NCBI GenBank assembly: GCA_947168885.1
Contig: CAMVNQ010000008.1
Location: forward strand, 113,207-177,206
DNA: 64,000 nucleotides
Direction: 5' to 3'
DNA from: an uncultured Clostridia bacterium
Lineage (GTDB): Bacteria > Bacillota > Clostridia > Oscillospirales > Ruminococcaceae
The position numbers and the translations under genes were made by a program. Under the pieces are notes generated by a model, which was given only the letters and a program-made list of their open reading frames with translations, was not told the origin of the DNA and ran no database searches. Below, piece after piece: positions 29,446 through 39,100 of the stretch (position 1 is its first letter; each line of letters opens with the position of its first letter).

Positions 29446-29600
29446 GTCTGTTCCTCCTTTATGGCACTTTTTATGTGATCTGATGTTTCAGTGCTCCGTA
29501 CAGCCCGTTTCTGAACTTTCGGTAATGTATTGAAAAATCCTCTGAATCTTGTGCATATATTTTTCAGCTTTATGCTTATTGCCGATCATGCAATGTAATA

Positions 29601-29630
29601 ATTATATCACCCCCAATTAATACTTGTCAA
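29601..29630 (-). promoter_or_regulatory. Promoter of lipid kinase gene
   Basis: Minus strand TTGACA (29625-29630), 18-base spacer, TATAAT (29601-29606); leader about 150 bases. Confidence 0.65.
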
Positions 29631-29695
29631 GCATTTTGTCCGCCAGCAACTTCGGTTATAATGTCGCATTTTGTTTAGCTCTGCTTCTGACAGAT

Positions 29696-29732
29696 AAGTA
29701 ACCATTTTTCTGTAACAGTTACCTAAGTAACC
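29696..29732. promoter_or_regulatory. AAGTAACC direct repeats around GTAACAGTTAC: orphan operator
   Basis: AAGTAACC at 29696-29703 and 29725-29732 flank a palindromic GTAACAGTTAC at 29712-29722. GTAAC/GTTAC arrays are typical of HxlR-type regulator boxes. No HxlR gene is near; the downstream aldo-keto reductase is only a fragment, so the site may be a relic. Confidence 0.4.
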
Positions 29733-29874
29733 GGATTATTGAATCTGCCCGTTGAATTTCCGGAAGATATCTGCTAAAATAGAATTAACGGAACGAGAGT
29801 TACCTAAAGTCGGCTGATCTTTCGGGAAAGGCGATATATCCGCTGTGCACCAACGAGGGCAGCGAAGTAAAAAC

Positions 29875-30243
29875 GCAAAGCCGCAGATCGAGAAGTGGCT
29901 GAAAAAACGCATCGCAAAGTACGGCACAGTGATCGAGAGCTGGTATCCCATCGGGCACGGTGACAAGGGCCTTATCAATGAGAGCGTGTTCACGAAACTG
30001 GCTCAGAAATACGGCAAGGCCAACGTGCAGATAATCTTACGCTGGCACATCCAGGAAGGAACTATCGTATTCCCGAGAACGACCAATCCTCAGCACATGA
30101 AGGAGAATTTCGAGATATTCGACTTTGCGCTGACAGCCGAAGAAATGGCTGAGATCAGAGCGCTGGACTGCGGCAAGCGTTTCTTCAATATGACGCTTGA
30201 ACAGCAGGAAGCAAACCTCGGAGCGTGGCATCCTGCGGATTAA
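29875..30243 (+). pseudogene. Aldo/keto reductase, N-terminally truncated
   Basis: About 122 residues match only the C-terminal half of the aldo/keto reductase barrel: IESWYPIGHGDKGL, NVQIILRWHIQEGTIVFPRT, TTNPQHMKENFEIFDF. The catalytic Asp-Tyr-Lys-His half and any start with ribosome site are missing; upstream sequence (29785-29874) does not continue the fold. Different from the second reductase fragment at 41658-42203. Confidence 0.8.
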
Positions 30244-30246
30244 GGC

Positions 30247-30275
30247 TTGAAAGGAATGGCACTCTATGGTATAAT
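30247..30275 (+). promoter_or_regulatory. Promoter of TetR-type regulator gene
   Basis: TTGAAA (30247-30252), 17-base spacer, TATAAT (30270-30275), 43 bases before the ATG, which has TCAGGAGGGCTATT as ribosome site. Confidence 0.7.
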
Positions 30276-30317
30276 GTAACCACAGTTGCTTTGCTATAGA
30301 ATATCAGGAGGGCTATT

Positions 30318-30893
30318 ATGATACTTACAGGCAGCGAAGATCTCAGAGTACGCAGGACGATAGATTCGATCAAGAGCGTGTTTGAGCAGATGATATGCGA
30401 AACGGATTACAGCAGGATAAGGGTCACGGAGCTTTGCTGCCGCGCAATGATAAACAAAAAGACATTCTACGTCTACTATCCCACTCTTGACGATCTGCTT
30501 GCCGAGATTCAGTCGGAGTATTCTGCGGAATATATCGAGCGTATCAAGGACTACAAGCTGCCTGATGAGCTTGACAAGGTGAACCGTAAGTTTTTCCTTT
30601 TTTCGGAAGAAAAGGGGCTTGCTTATGAGAAGATCACCTGTGCAGGCAATGAGTCCTATCACTACATCCGCAGCGGTATGATAAAAAAGGTCAACGCCGC
30701 AGGCTGGAGCCGTTCAAAGAAATACGGCGCACTTCCCGAATATCAGCAGACCATGCTGATGAACTTCGTCAATAATTCCGTTCTCGGAATTTACAGGCAG
30801 TGGATAGAGGAAGGCAAGCAGCAGTCGGTCGAGGAGATCATTGAGATCACAAACAGGCTTGTGCTCGGCGGTGTGAAAGGCTTTTTCAGATAA
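30318..30893 (+). CDS. TetR/AcrR family regulator
   Basis: 191 residues. N-terminal TetR helix-turn-helix (about 10-55; SRIRVTELCCRAMINKKTFYVYYPTLDDLL, given here as the motif YSRIRVTELC plus NKKTFYVYYP) and a helical ligand domain of the DhaS/TetR_C type. Ligand and targets unknown. The adjacent reductase fragment suggests it once controlled a detoxification gene. Hairpin terminator at 30961-30992. Confidence 0.85.
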   Translation: MILTGSEDLRVRRTIDSIKSVFEQMICETDYSRIRVTELCCRAMINKKTFYVYYPTLDDLLAEIQSEYSAEYIERIKDYKLPDELDKVNRKFFLFSEEKGLAYEKITCAGNESYHYIRSGMIKKVNAAGWSRSKKYGALPEYQQTMLMNFVNNSVLGIYRQWIEEGKQQSVEEIIEITNRLVLGGVKGFFR

Positions 30894-30960
30894 TGATTCC
30901 GGCGAAACCGGGACCTTGTGTTCACGGTCGGTGACTGTGTGTGCAGAATTGAATGAAAGG

Positions 30961-30992
30961 ACAGTACAGTATCATGCTGTGCTGTTCTTGCT
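30961..30992 (+). terminator. Hairpin terminator after TetR-type gene
   Basis: ACAGTACAG (30961-30969) pairs with CTGTGCTGT (30977-30985) with one G-U pair, followed by TCTTGCTTTATTT. Confidence 0.5.
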
Positions 30993-31094
30993 TTATTTCC
31001 CGAAAATATACTAACGACAGCGTCGATACATATCTCTGTTGTTTTTCGTACTGTCCTTCGTACAATTTACTGCGGTTGTAACGTGAATTTGTAA

Positions 31095-31123
31095 TTGACT
31101 TTGAATAACACTTATGATATAAT
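31095..31123 (+). promoter_or_regulatory. Promoter of MATE-NRPS operon
   Basis: TTGACT (31095-31100), 17-base spacer, TATAAT (31118-31123). The leader to the first ATG is about 250 bases (31130-31383). An open frame in it lacks a ribosome site and was rejected; no clear riboswitch fold was recognised. Confidence 0.7.
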
Positions 31124-31383
31124 TAAATTTGAAAAACCGGATAAAAGCAGGCACCGGACTGCTTACTCTGAGCTTGACGGCGAAGGGTCAGAATGCATAT
31201 ACGGCAGAGAGAATCTCAATTTGAAAGACATACATAAAAGCTCAACGGTTTTCCCCTCCGTGCTGCATATCTTATCCCGGCTCCCGGCAGCAAACTTATC
31301 ACAGCTTTACGCAGAAGTACCGATTTTGTGCTGCACGCCGGTTAAGACAGAAATATTCGGAATATTAAGAGGAGTATTGTTTG

Positions 31384-33081
31384 ATGGAAGCGATACATAA
31401 TTATTTAGCTGAAGAAAAAATGATATCGAAGGGATATATAAGATATGCTATCCCCACTACCATAGCATTGATATTCAGCCAGATAGCACCGCTCGTAGAC
31501 TCATACTGTATATCTGTAGTCTGGGGCGAAACTGCTCTTTCTGCTATGAGTACAGTAAATCCCATCTATTATTTTTTTAATATCATCAGTTTTCTTGCCG
31601 GAATTGGCGGCGGAATCGGGATCGCCAAGGCAGCAGGTTCGGGCGATAAATACATGGGCGGACGTGTCTTTACAAAGGTAATGATATGGATGTCGGCGAT
31701 AACGCTTGTGTTAAGCGCACTTTCTATGATCTTTATTGATCCGATATTATGCGCGCTGAGCACTACACCGGATAACTATGAATATGCCAAGGAATATCTT
31801 ATGGTATTGCTGGCGGGAATGGTGTTTTATGTAAACAACATGGCTTTGACCTACATTCTTACGGATGATAACGATGCCAATATTTCCATGGCTGGCGGCA
31901 TCGTGTCGGGTGTGGTGAATGCTGTAATCGATATTGTGGGTATAGTTCTGCTGCATCAGAGTGTATGGGTCGCTGCACTTGGCACTGTAGTTGGTATGTT
32001 GTCGGGGTGTCTTGTGTTTTTGCTCCACATGAGAAAAAAAGACAGGATATGCAGGTTCACAAAGAAACGTAAAGGTGTCGAAGATGTCAGAATGATAAGG
32101 ATTATATCACCCGGAATACCCGAAGGCTGTCAGAGCCTCCTTTTTGTCATTCAGATCTTACAGACTAATTATATACTAAGTGCTTCTATCGGAACGAGCG
32201 GTTTGGGAAATTCGGCTGTGATCGAAAATCTGGAACTGATAGCCACGATCATCATCGCAGGGGTCAGTGAATCTTCATTGCCGATGTTTGCCTCATATTA
32301 CGGAGAGGGGAATATTGATGAGGTACGCATGATCAAAAAGAAAGTGCTCCTGGTAGGCGAGGTATTGATAATGCCGTTTGTCATATCTCTTCTGATCTAT
32401 CCGCAATGGCTGATGAACTGTTTTGCTATCGATGAACCTTTGATGCTTGAAACACTGCCGAGGGGCATCAGGATAATGGCACTGGCGCAGCCTGCGTCGA
32501 TGATAAATGCTATACTGGTAAGTTATATGCAATCGACAGACAACGAAAAAAAGGCATCGATCTCTTTCTTTGTACAGGGAATTGTGCAGATCGCAGTAAT
32601 GGTAGTTTTAGCAGGAGTGGTTCCTAATGATGCTCCCTGGATAGCGGCCTGCGCCGCCTATGTATCGGTTACTGTCTATTTTGTAGTGTTCTGTAAACAG
32701 ATTAGGGATATCGTGAACTGGGAGCAGAAGCATATTTTATTGATGCGAGGCGGTATTCCTGACGAGAATGAACTTGACAAATGGTATAATGATGCAAAAG
32801 AACATATTACGGAGGCGGACAGCAAAATACTTTTGGAAAAACTTATGGTCCCATATATGAATGCCGTTAAAAACGGAGCAAGATATGCATCGTCCTTTAT
32901 GATCATTCAGAAAGAGGACGGACACAAGTCAGCCATTCTCAGATATGATTCCGGGAATGATGTATTGAGTGAGGACGGTGTGCTGAAAGATGATGAGGAG
33001 GAAGAAGCAGAAGCTATAGTCGGTGAATGCGTCAGAAGTGAATTCAATTATGTAAGAAGATGGATGATAAATTTTGAATAA
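31384..33081 (+). CDS. MATE family efflux transporter with C-terminal extension
   Basis: 565 residues. Twelve membrane helices in two MatE repeats fill residues 1-440 (SYCISVVWGETALSAMSTVNP; AGVSESSLPMFASYYGEG). A cytoplasmic extension of about 120 residues (445-565), rich in acidic residues at its end, follows; the part LLEKLMVPYMNAVKNGARYA is faintly like an HATPase anti-sigma fold. ATG preferred over an in-frame TTG three bases earlier; AGAGGAG lies nine bases upstream. The NRPS gene starts 66 bases on, so the transporter most likely exports the NRPS product or protects the cell from it. Confidence 0.85.
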   Translation: MEAIHNYLAEEKMISKGYIRYAIPTTIALIFSQIAPLVDSYCISVVWGETALSAMSTVNPIYYFFNIISFLAGIGGGIGIAKAAGSGDKYMGGRVFTKVMIWMSAITLVLSALSMIFIDPILCALSTTPDNYEYAKEYLMVLLAGMVFYVNNMALTYILTDDNDANISMAGGIVSGVVNAVIDIVGIVLLHQSVWVAALGTVVGMLSGCLVFLLHMRKKDRICRFTKKRKGVEDVRMIRIISPGIPEGCQSLLFVIQILQTNYILSASIGTSGLGNSAVIENLELIATIIIAGVSESSLPMFASYYGEGNIDEVRMIKKKVLLVGEVLIMPFVISLLIYPQWLMNCFAIDEPLMLETLPRGIRIMALAQPASMINAILVSYMQSTDNEKKASISFFVQGIVQIAVMVVLAGVVPNDAPWIAACAAYVSVTVYFVVFCKQIRDIVNWEQKHILLMRGGIPDENELDKWYNDAKEHITEADSKILLEKLMVPYMNAVKNGARYASSFMIIQKEDGHKSAILRYDSGNDVLSEDGVLKDDEEEEAEAIVGECVRSEFNYVRRWMINFE

Positions 33082-33147
33082 GGTCATCATATTATACATT
33101 GTGAAGAAATACAGCGGCATTTGTCGCTCGGAACAGGAGTTATCAGT

Positions 33148-36100
33148 ATGGACAAGAAAGACATCGAAGGAATTGAAATATCAGATACTGCAAAATATGA
33201 AAAGGTAAAGGCATGGTATGAAAGCATATTTGCGGGCTGCGGCAGTGAGACTTTGCTTTATGCGGACGGTTGCGGCAATAAAGATGATAACGGTATTTAC
33301 ATTTTGCATTCCCGGACGGATGTAAGTGACATAAAAAAGCTCTGTTCGGATAAGCCATATTCCGAGGAGGCTTTCCTTACATCGGCATTTGCACTCGCTC
33401 TCTGTGCATATACATCAGCCGAACAGGCTGTTTTTACAGTAAAGGGAAATATCCCTGTGTTTCTTCCCTATGAAAAGACGCTGACAGTGGAAGAATATAT
33501 CGGTAAGTGCAGCTGTTATTTATCATCTGCGAGAGATAACGGTATTGCTGAACTGTCAGAAAACGAGATCAGAGACCTTAACGGATCTTATGGAATCACG
33601 GGTAAGATCATGTTTGGCATTATTTCCGGAACGACATCTGATACGGGTGTCTCCGGTCGCGATAACGGTTCACAGATCTGCCTTGAGACTGCTGTTTCTG
33701 CTGATGATGCGCTTGATATTATATGCAGGTATGATCCGTCATCATACAGCGAATATACAGTAAAGGGATTTGCTCATCTCATCGATCATATTATCGGTGA
33801 AATGATGATCCGGGTGAATGTAAATGATATCACTCTCGTTGATGAGAAAGGCGAAGAGACGATCGTAAGTCTTTATGACACAGATCACGAGGTGAAGGAG
33901 AGACCGGCGTACCGTCTGCTTCAGGACGCTGCAAAAATATATCCGGATAATCTCAAAGTCATTGCAATCGACAGAAAGCTTACCCACAAGGAACTTAATG
34001 AAGAGGCTAATGCTCTGGGACACTGTCTTGCTGACATTGGTGCAGGTCCCGAAGTGAAAGTTGCTGTGCTTGCAGACCGTGACAGTTACGCCTATGTCAT
34101 GAGGGAGGGCGTGCTTAAGAGCGGTGGTGCGTTCATGCCCATAGACCCTGAATATCCCGAGGACAGGATAAGCTATATATTGGAAGATTCGCACTGTAAT
34201 ATACTTGTTACCTCACCGAACGTGTTAAGCAGAAGAAAGGGATATTTAGATTCTCTCCGGAACTCCGGAATTACTGTTGTAAATGTGGCCGAGGCAGTAA
34301 AAAGCGGCGCTGTCGATGACCTCAATGTTGATGTTCCGCCGACTGCTCTTGCTTATGTGATATATACATCCGGCTCCACCGGTAAGCCTAAGGGTGTAAT
34401 GCTTACAAACAGTAATCTTGTAAATTACGCCGATGATAATGAAAAGAACCTTGAGACACTTTCATTTGTTGACAGAGCCGATGTTCTTGCTGCAGTTGCT
34501 CCGTTTACATTTGATGTTTCGATCGCGGAGGAATTTCTGGGATATTCAAGAGGCAAAACAACAGTCATTGCCACAATGGAGCAGATAATGGATGCCGCAC
34601 AGATGCGTGATCTTATTATAAATAATCATGTTGGATTCATGACCTGCACTCCTACTTACCTTATGACAATGATCGAGACAGAATCATTCAGACCTGCGGT
34701 TAAACAGCTCAAGGTCGCTGACCTGGGAGCGGAAGTTTTTCCTGCGACACTGTATGATAAACTAATGGCAATCAACCCCGGTCTGTATGTGGTAAATTCA
34801 TACGGTCCTACCGAGTGTACGGTAAGCTGCACGCTTAAAGAAGTTGTAAATGCCGATGACATCACTGTCGGCAAACCGCTTGCGAATGTAAAAATGGCAA
34901 CAGTTGACAGAGAGGGACGGCTGCAGCCTCCCGGAGCCATGGGTGAGCTTGTGATAATGGGTGCCGGTGTGGGAAGAGGCTACATCGGGAGAGATGACCT
35001 TAACGAGAGAAGCTTTATAAAAATTCTTGGGCTCCCCGCCTACAGGAGCGGTGATCTTGTGCGCATCAGAGAAGACGGAGATATCGACTTTCACGGGCGT
35101 ATGGATAACCAGGTAAAGCTCAGAGGTTTAAGAGTGGAGCTTTCAGAAATAGAGACCGTTCTTGGCTCATATCCGGGAATAAGGTCATGTGCTGTTATTG
35201 TTGCAAAGGGGAATACAGACTATCTTGCAGCTTATTTCACCGCTGAACATCAGGTCGAAATAAGCAGTCTGAGGTCACACCTTGCCGCAAAGCTTACAGA
35301 GTATATGGTACCTCAGGCGTATATGCAGCTTGATGTGATGCCTGTCAACGCTAACGGTAAGATCGACAGGAAAGCTCTTCCGGAGATAACCGTGTCCGCA
35401 GAAGATATAGTTGCTCCCGAAACCCCAATGCAGGAGAAGATCATCAAACTGGCAGAACAGGCCTTGAACGGAAATAAGATAGGCATCACCACCGACCTTT
35501 TTGCAGCAGGATTGTCTTCTGTCGGGTGTATGAGGCTCTGTGCCCTCATATATGAAAACCTCGGCAAAAATATCAAGGTAGCACAGGTCTATGAGAATAA
35601 CACTGTTGCTGCTATCGAAAAACTGATACTTGATGAAGACTCTGAAGTTGATTATTCCGTCAGAGATGAATACCCGCTGTCCATGACACAGACGGGAATA
35701 TATATAGAGTGTGAAAGATACCCCGATTCCACCACATATAATCTTCCGTTTTTGTATGAACTTGACAGCTCTGTTGACCTGAATAAACTGAAAAAAGCCG
35801 TGGAAGATGCGGTAAGAAGTCACCCGTATCTGTTTATGACTCCCTGTAGGAATGCAAAGGGAGAACTTTTTGCACGGCGCAGAGATGATGAGCCTTTTGA
35901 GATAAAAATAGTAAAGTGCAAGGAATTGCCCGATGATAAGACACTGGTCAGACCATTTGACCTTGAATCGGATGATGTACTGTTCCGCGCGGAGATATAT
36001 GAGACCGATGACGGACGCTGGTTCTTCCTGGATACCCACCATATAGTAAGCGACGGCGGCTCTTTGGATATTCTCGTCAGGGATATTGAAAGGGCATACC

Positions 36101-39100
36101 AGGGAGAGCATCCCGAAAAAGAGAGTTATACAGGATATGAGTACGCGCTTGATGAAATCGTGTCCAGAAACAGTGAACAGTATAAGAAGGCAGAGAAGTG
36201 GTATGAAGGTATACTGGCGGATTGCGGAGGGGAAACTGTGCCCGTCAGGGACGGAGTCCCTGAAAACGGCAGAATAGCCTTTGAAAGATCATACGGCGTG
36301 ACGGATGCGGCCGTGATAAGAAAGTACTGCGAGGATAATTCACTTACTCTGAATGCATTCTTTATGTCTGCGACTGCTCTTGCGCTGAGTGCTTATACCG
36401 CCTCTGAACAGGCAGTGTTTACAACAGTTTACAACGGCAGAAATGATGCAAGGCTTGAAAACAGCGTATCTATGCTTGTTAAGACACTTCCGGTGTATAT
36501 GCCCTGCGATGAGAAAATAAGTGTAAAAGAATATATTAACAAATGCCAGAACTATCTTCTTACTGCAATGGCCAATGATGTTTACAGTTTTGCAGAGTTA
36601 AGGCAGAAATTTGATATCAGGGCAGAGGTGATAGTGACTTACCAGGGCGAATTTGAACATGGTGCCATGATAGGCGGAAGCTTTGCCGCGCTTAAAACGC
36701 TTGAACTGTCGCGCCCGGTGGCTCCTCTCGGCCTCGATATATTATTGGACGGTGACAGGATCGTATTTGAGAAAGAATATGACCCGTCTTCTTTCAGCGG
36801 ATATACAGTGAATGGATTTACAGATCTTATCGACCATATCGCCGGTGAGATGATAAGCAAGGATAATATACAAAATATCACCCTTATATCCGAGCAGGAC
36901 AAAAAGGCAATATCCGAGCTATATGACTCTGCATACCCTGTTGTTATGCGCCCGGCATACCGTCTGCTGCAGGATCAGACCGAAAAGACACCCGACCGGA
37001 AGGCGGTCGTGGCTGACGACAGGACTTTGACATTCAGACAGCTCAACGAAGAGGCCAATGCGCTTGGACATTGTCTTAAAAAGGCGGGAGCAGGCCCCGA
37101 CACCATTGTTGCAACGCTCGGCGAACGGAACAGCTATGCCTACGTTATGCGTCAGGGTATTCTGAAAAGCGGCGGAGCATTTTTGCCCATAGATCCGGAA
37201 TATCCCGAGGACAGAATAAGGTTTATAGTAGAGGACGCGGGTGTTAAGCTTATCGTCACCACAGGCAGCGTTATCGAAAAGAGAAGAGCGTTTCTCGATG
37301 AGCTTGCATTGACTGGCATCAGGATCATAGATGTCTGCGAAGCAGTCAAGGAAGAAAGCAGAAATGATCTGAATGTGGATGTATCGGAAAATGCGCTGGC
37401 GTATGTTATTTATACATCCGGTTCCACGGGAAGGCCAAAGGGTGTTATGCTTACCAATAAAAACCTTGTCAACTTTGTGGATCCGAATGAAAAAAATAAC
37501 GAGATTTTAGGGTACACGGGACGCGGAACGGCAGCCCTTGCCATAGCTGCCCTTACCTTTGATTTCTCCATTATGGAGGAGTTTGTTCCTATTGCTAACG
37601 GTATGACTGTGGTCCTGGCAACACATGAGCAGATCATGGATCCGATAGCGCTGGCTGAGCTTATGAGTGAAAACCGTGTAGATGTTATGAGCTGTACCCC
37701 AAGTTACATAATGAATCTGCTTGACATGGGCGAATACACTGATGTATTTACAAAAGCTGTTAAAAGACTCAGGAGTATTGACTTTGGTGCAGAGGCTTTT
37801 CCCTCGTCACTTCTGGATAAACTGAAAGCGGTAAATCCCGATATATATATAATGAATGGGTATGGTCCCACAGAAGCCACTATCAGCTGTACTATGCAGG
37901 TCATAGAAAACGCCGATAACATCACCATAGGAATACCAAATGCAAATGTATCTGTATGCACTGTTGACAGAGACGGCAGACTTCAGCCTCTTGGCGCCCT
38001 TGGTGAAATGATAATTATGGGAGACGGAGTAGGCAGAGGCTACGTCGGAAGGGACGATCTGACGCAAAGATCGTTTATCACTATGCTCGGAAAACCTGCT
38101 TATCGCAGCGGTGACCTTGTGCGTATCTGTGAAGACGGAAATATCGAATTCCATGGACGCATAGATAATCAGGTGAAACTGCGCGGCCTGAGAGTTGAAC
38201 TTGGTGAGATCGAAAACGTCATCAACACCTATCCGTCTGTCAATTCGTGTATTGTAATAGTTGTCAGGAAAGAAACAGAATATCTTGCGGCATACTTTAC
38301 AGCAAATGAACAGGTCGATACAGACGATCTCAGGGTTCACATTGCGTCAAAACTTACTGAATATATGGTGCCTCAGGTATTTATGCAGCTCGAAAAAATG
38401 CCTCTGACTGCCAACGGCAAAATAAATAAGAAGGCTTTACCCGAACCGAATGTTGCCAAAGAACAGATCGTTCCGCCGGAAAGTGAAATGCAGCAGGAGA
38501 TAATGTCCGTTGTCAGGAGCGTCATTGGGGATGCGCCTGTCGGCATCACCACAGACCTGTTTGCAGCCGGTTTGTCCTCTCTTTCATGCATCAGGCTCGG
38601 AACCTTGCTCTCGGGAAAATTTGAAAAGAACATCGGTATAACCGAGATTTTTGAGGGCAAAACGATAAGGGCACTTGAAAAAGTGATATTGCAGAAAGAC
38701 AGCGAGAACGCAGCTATATTTGAGTTAAGGGAAAAATACCCTCTCACAATGACACAGATGGGTATTTTTGCTGAAAGCATTAAATTTGCGGGCACAACTG
38801 TTTACAATATTCCTTGTCTCTATAAGCTGCCTGAAGACACTGACATCAAACGATACAAAGAGGCTGTACAAACTGCTTTTATGGCTCATCCCTACATTTA
38901 TATGACTCTTGAAATGGGCGAGGACGAGGAGGTATATGCTGTACGCCATAAAGTCACTGCTCCCGACATTGCGACAGCCGAAGTCCTTCCTTCAAAGGAA
39001 GAACTTGTACGCCCCTTTGACCTTACGGCTGAGGAGCCTCTTTACAGAGTCGCTGTCTATGATACAAAGGAAGGAAAATATCTCTTCATTGATCTGCACC

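Noticed and set aside
31095..31400. 101-codon frame before the MATE gene
   Set aside because: Begins in the -35 box of the promoter, has no ribosome site and overlaps the MATE start.
34300..38300. Long similar blocks in the NRPS gene as a duplication artefact
   Set aside because: A1 and A2 differ throughout in core and specificity residues, as expected for separate modules.
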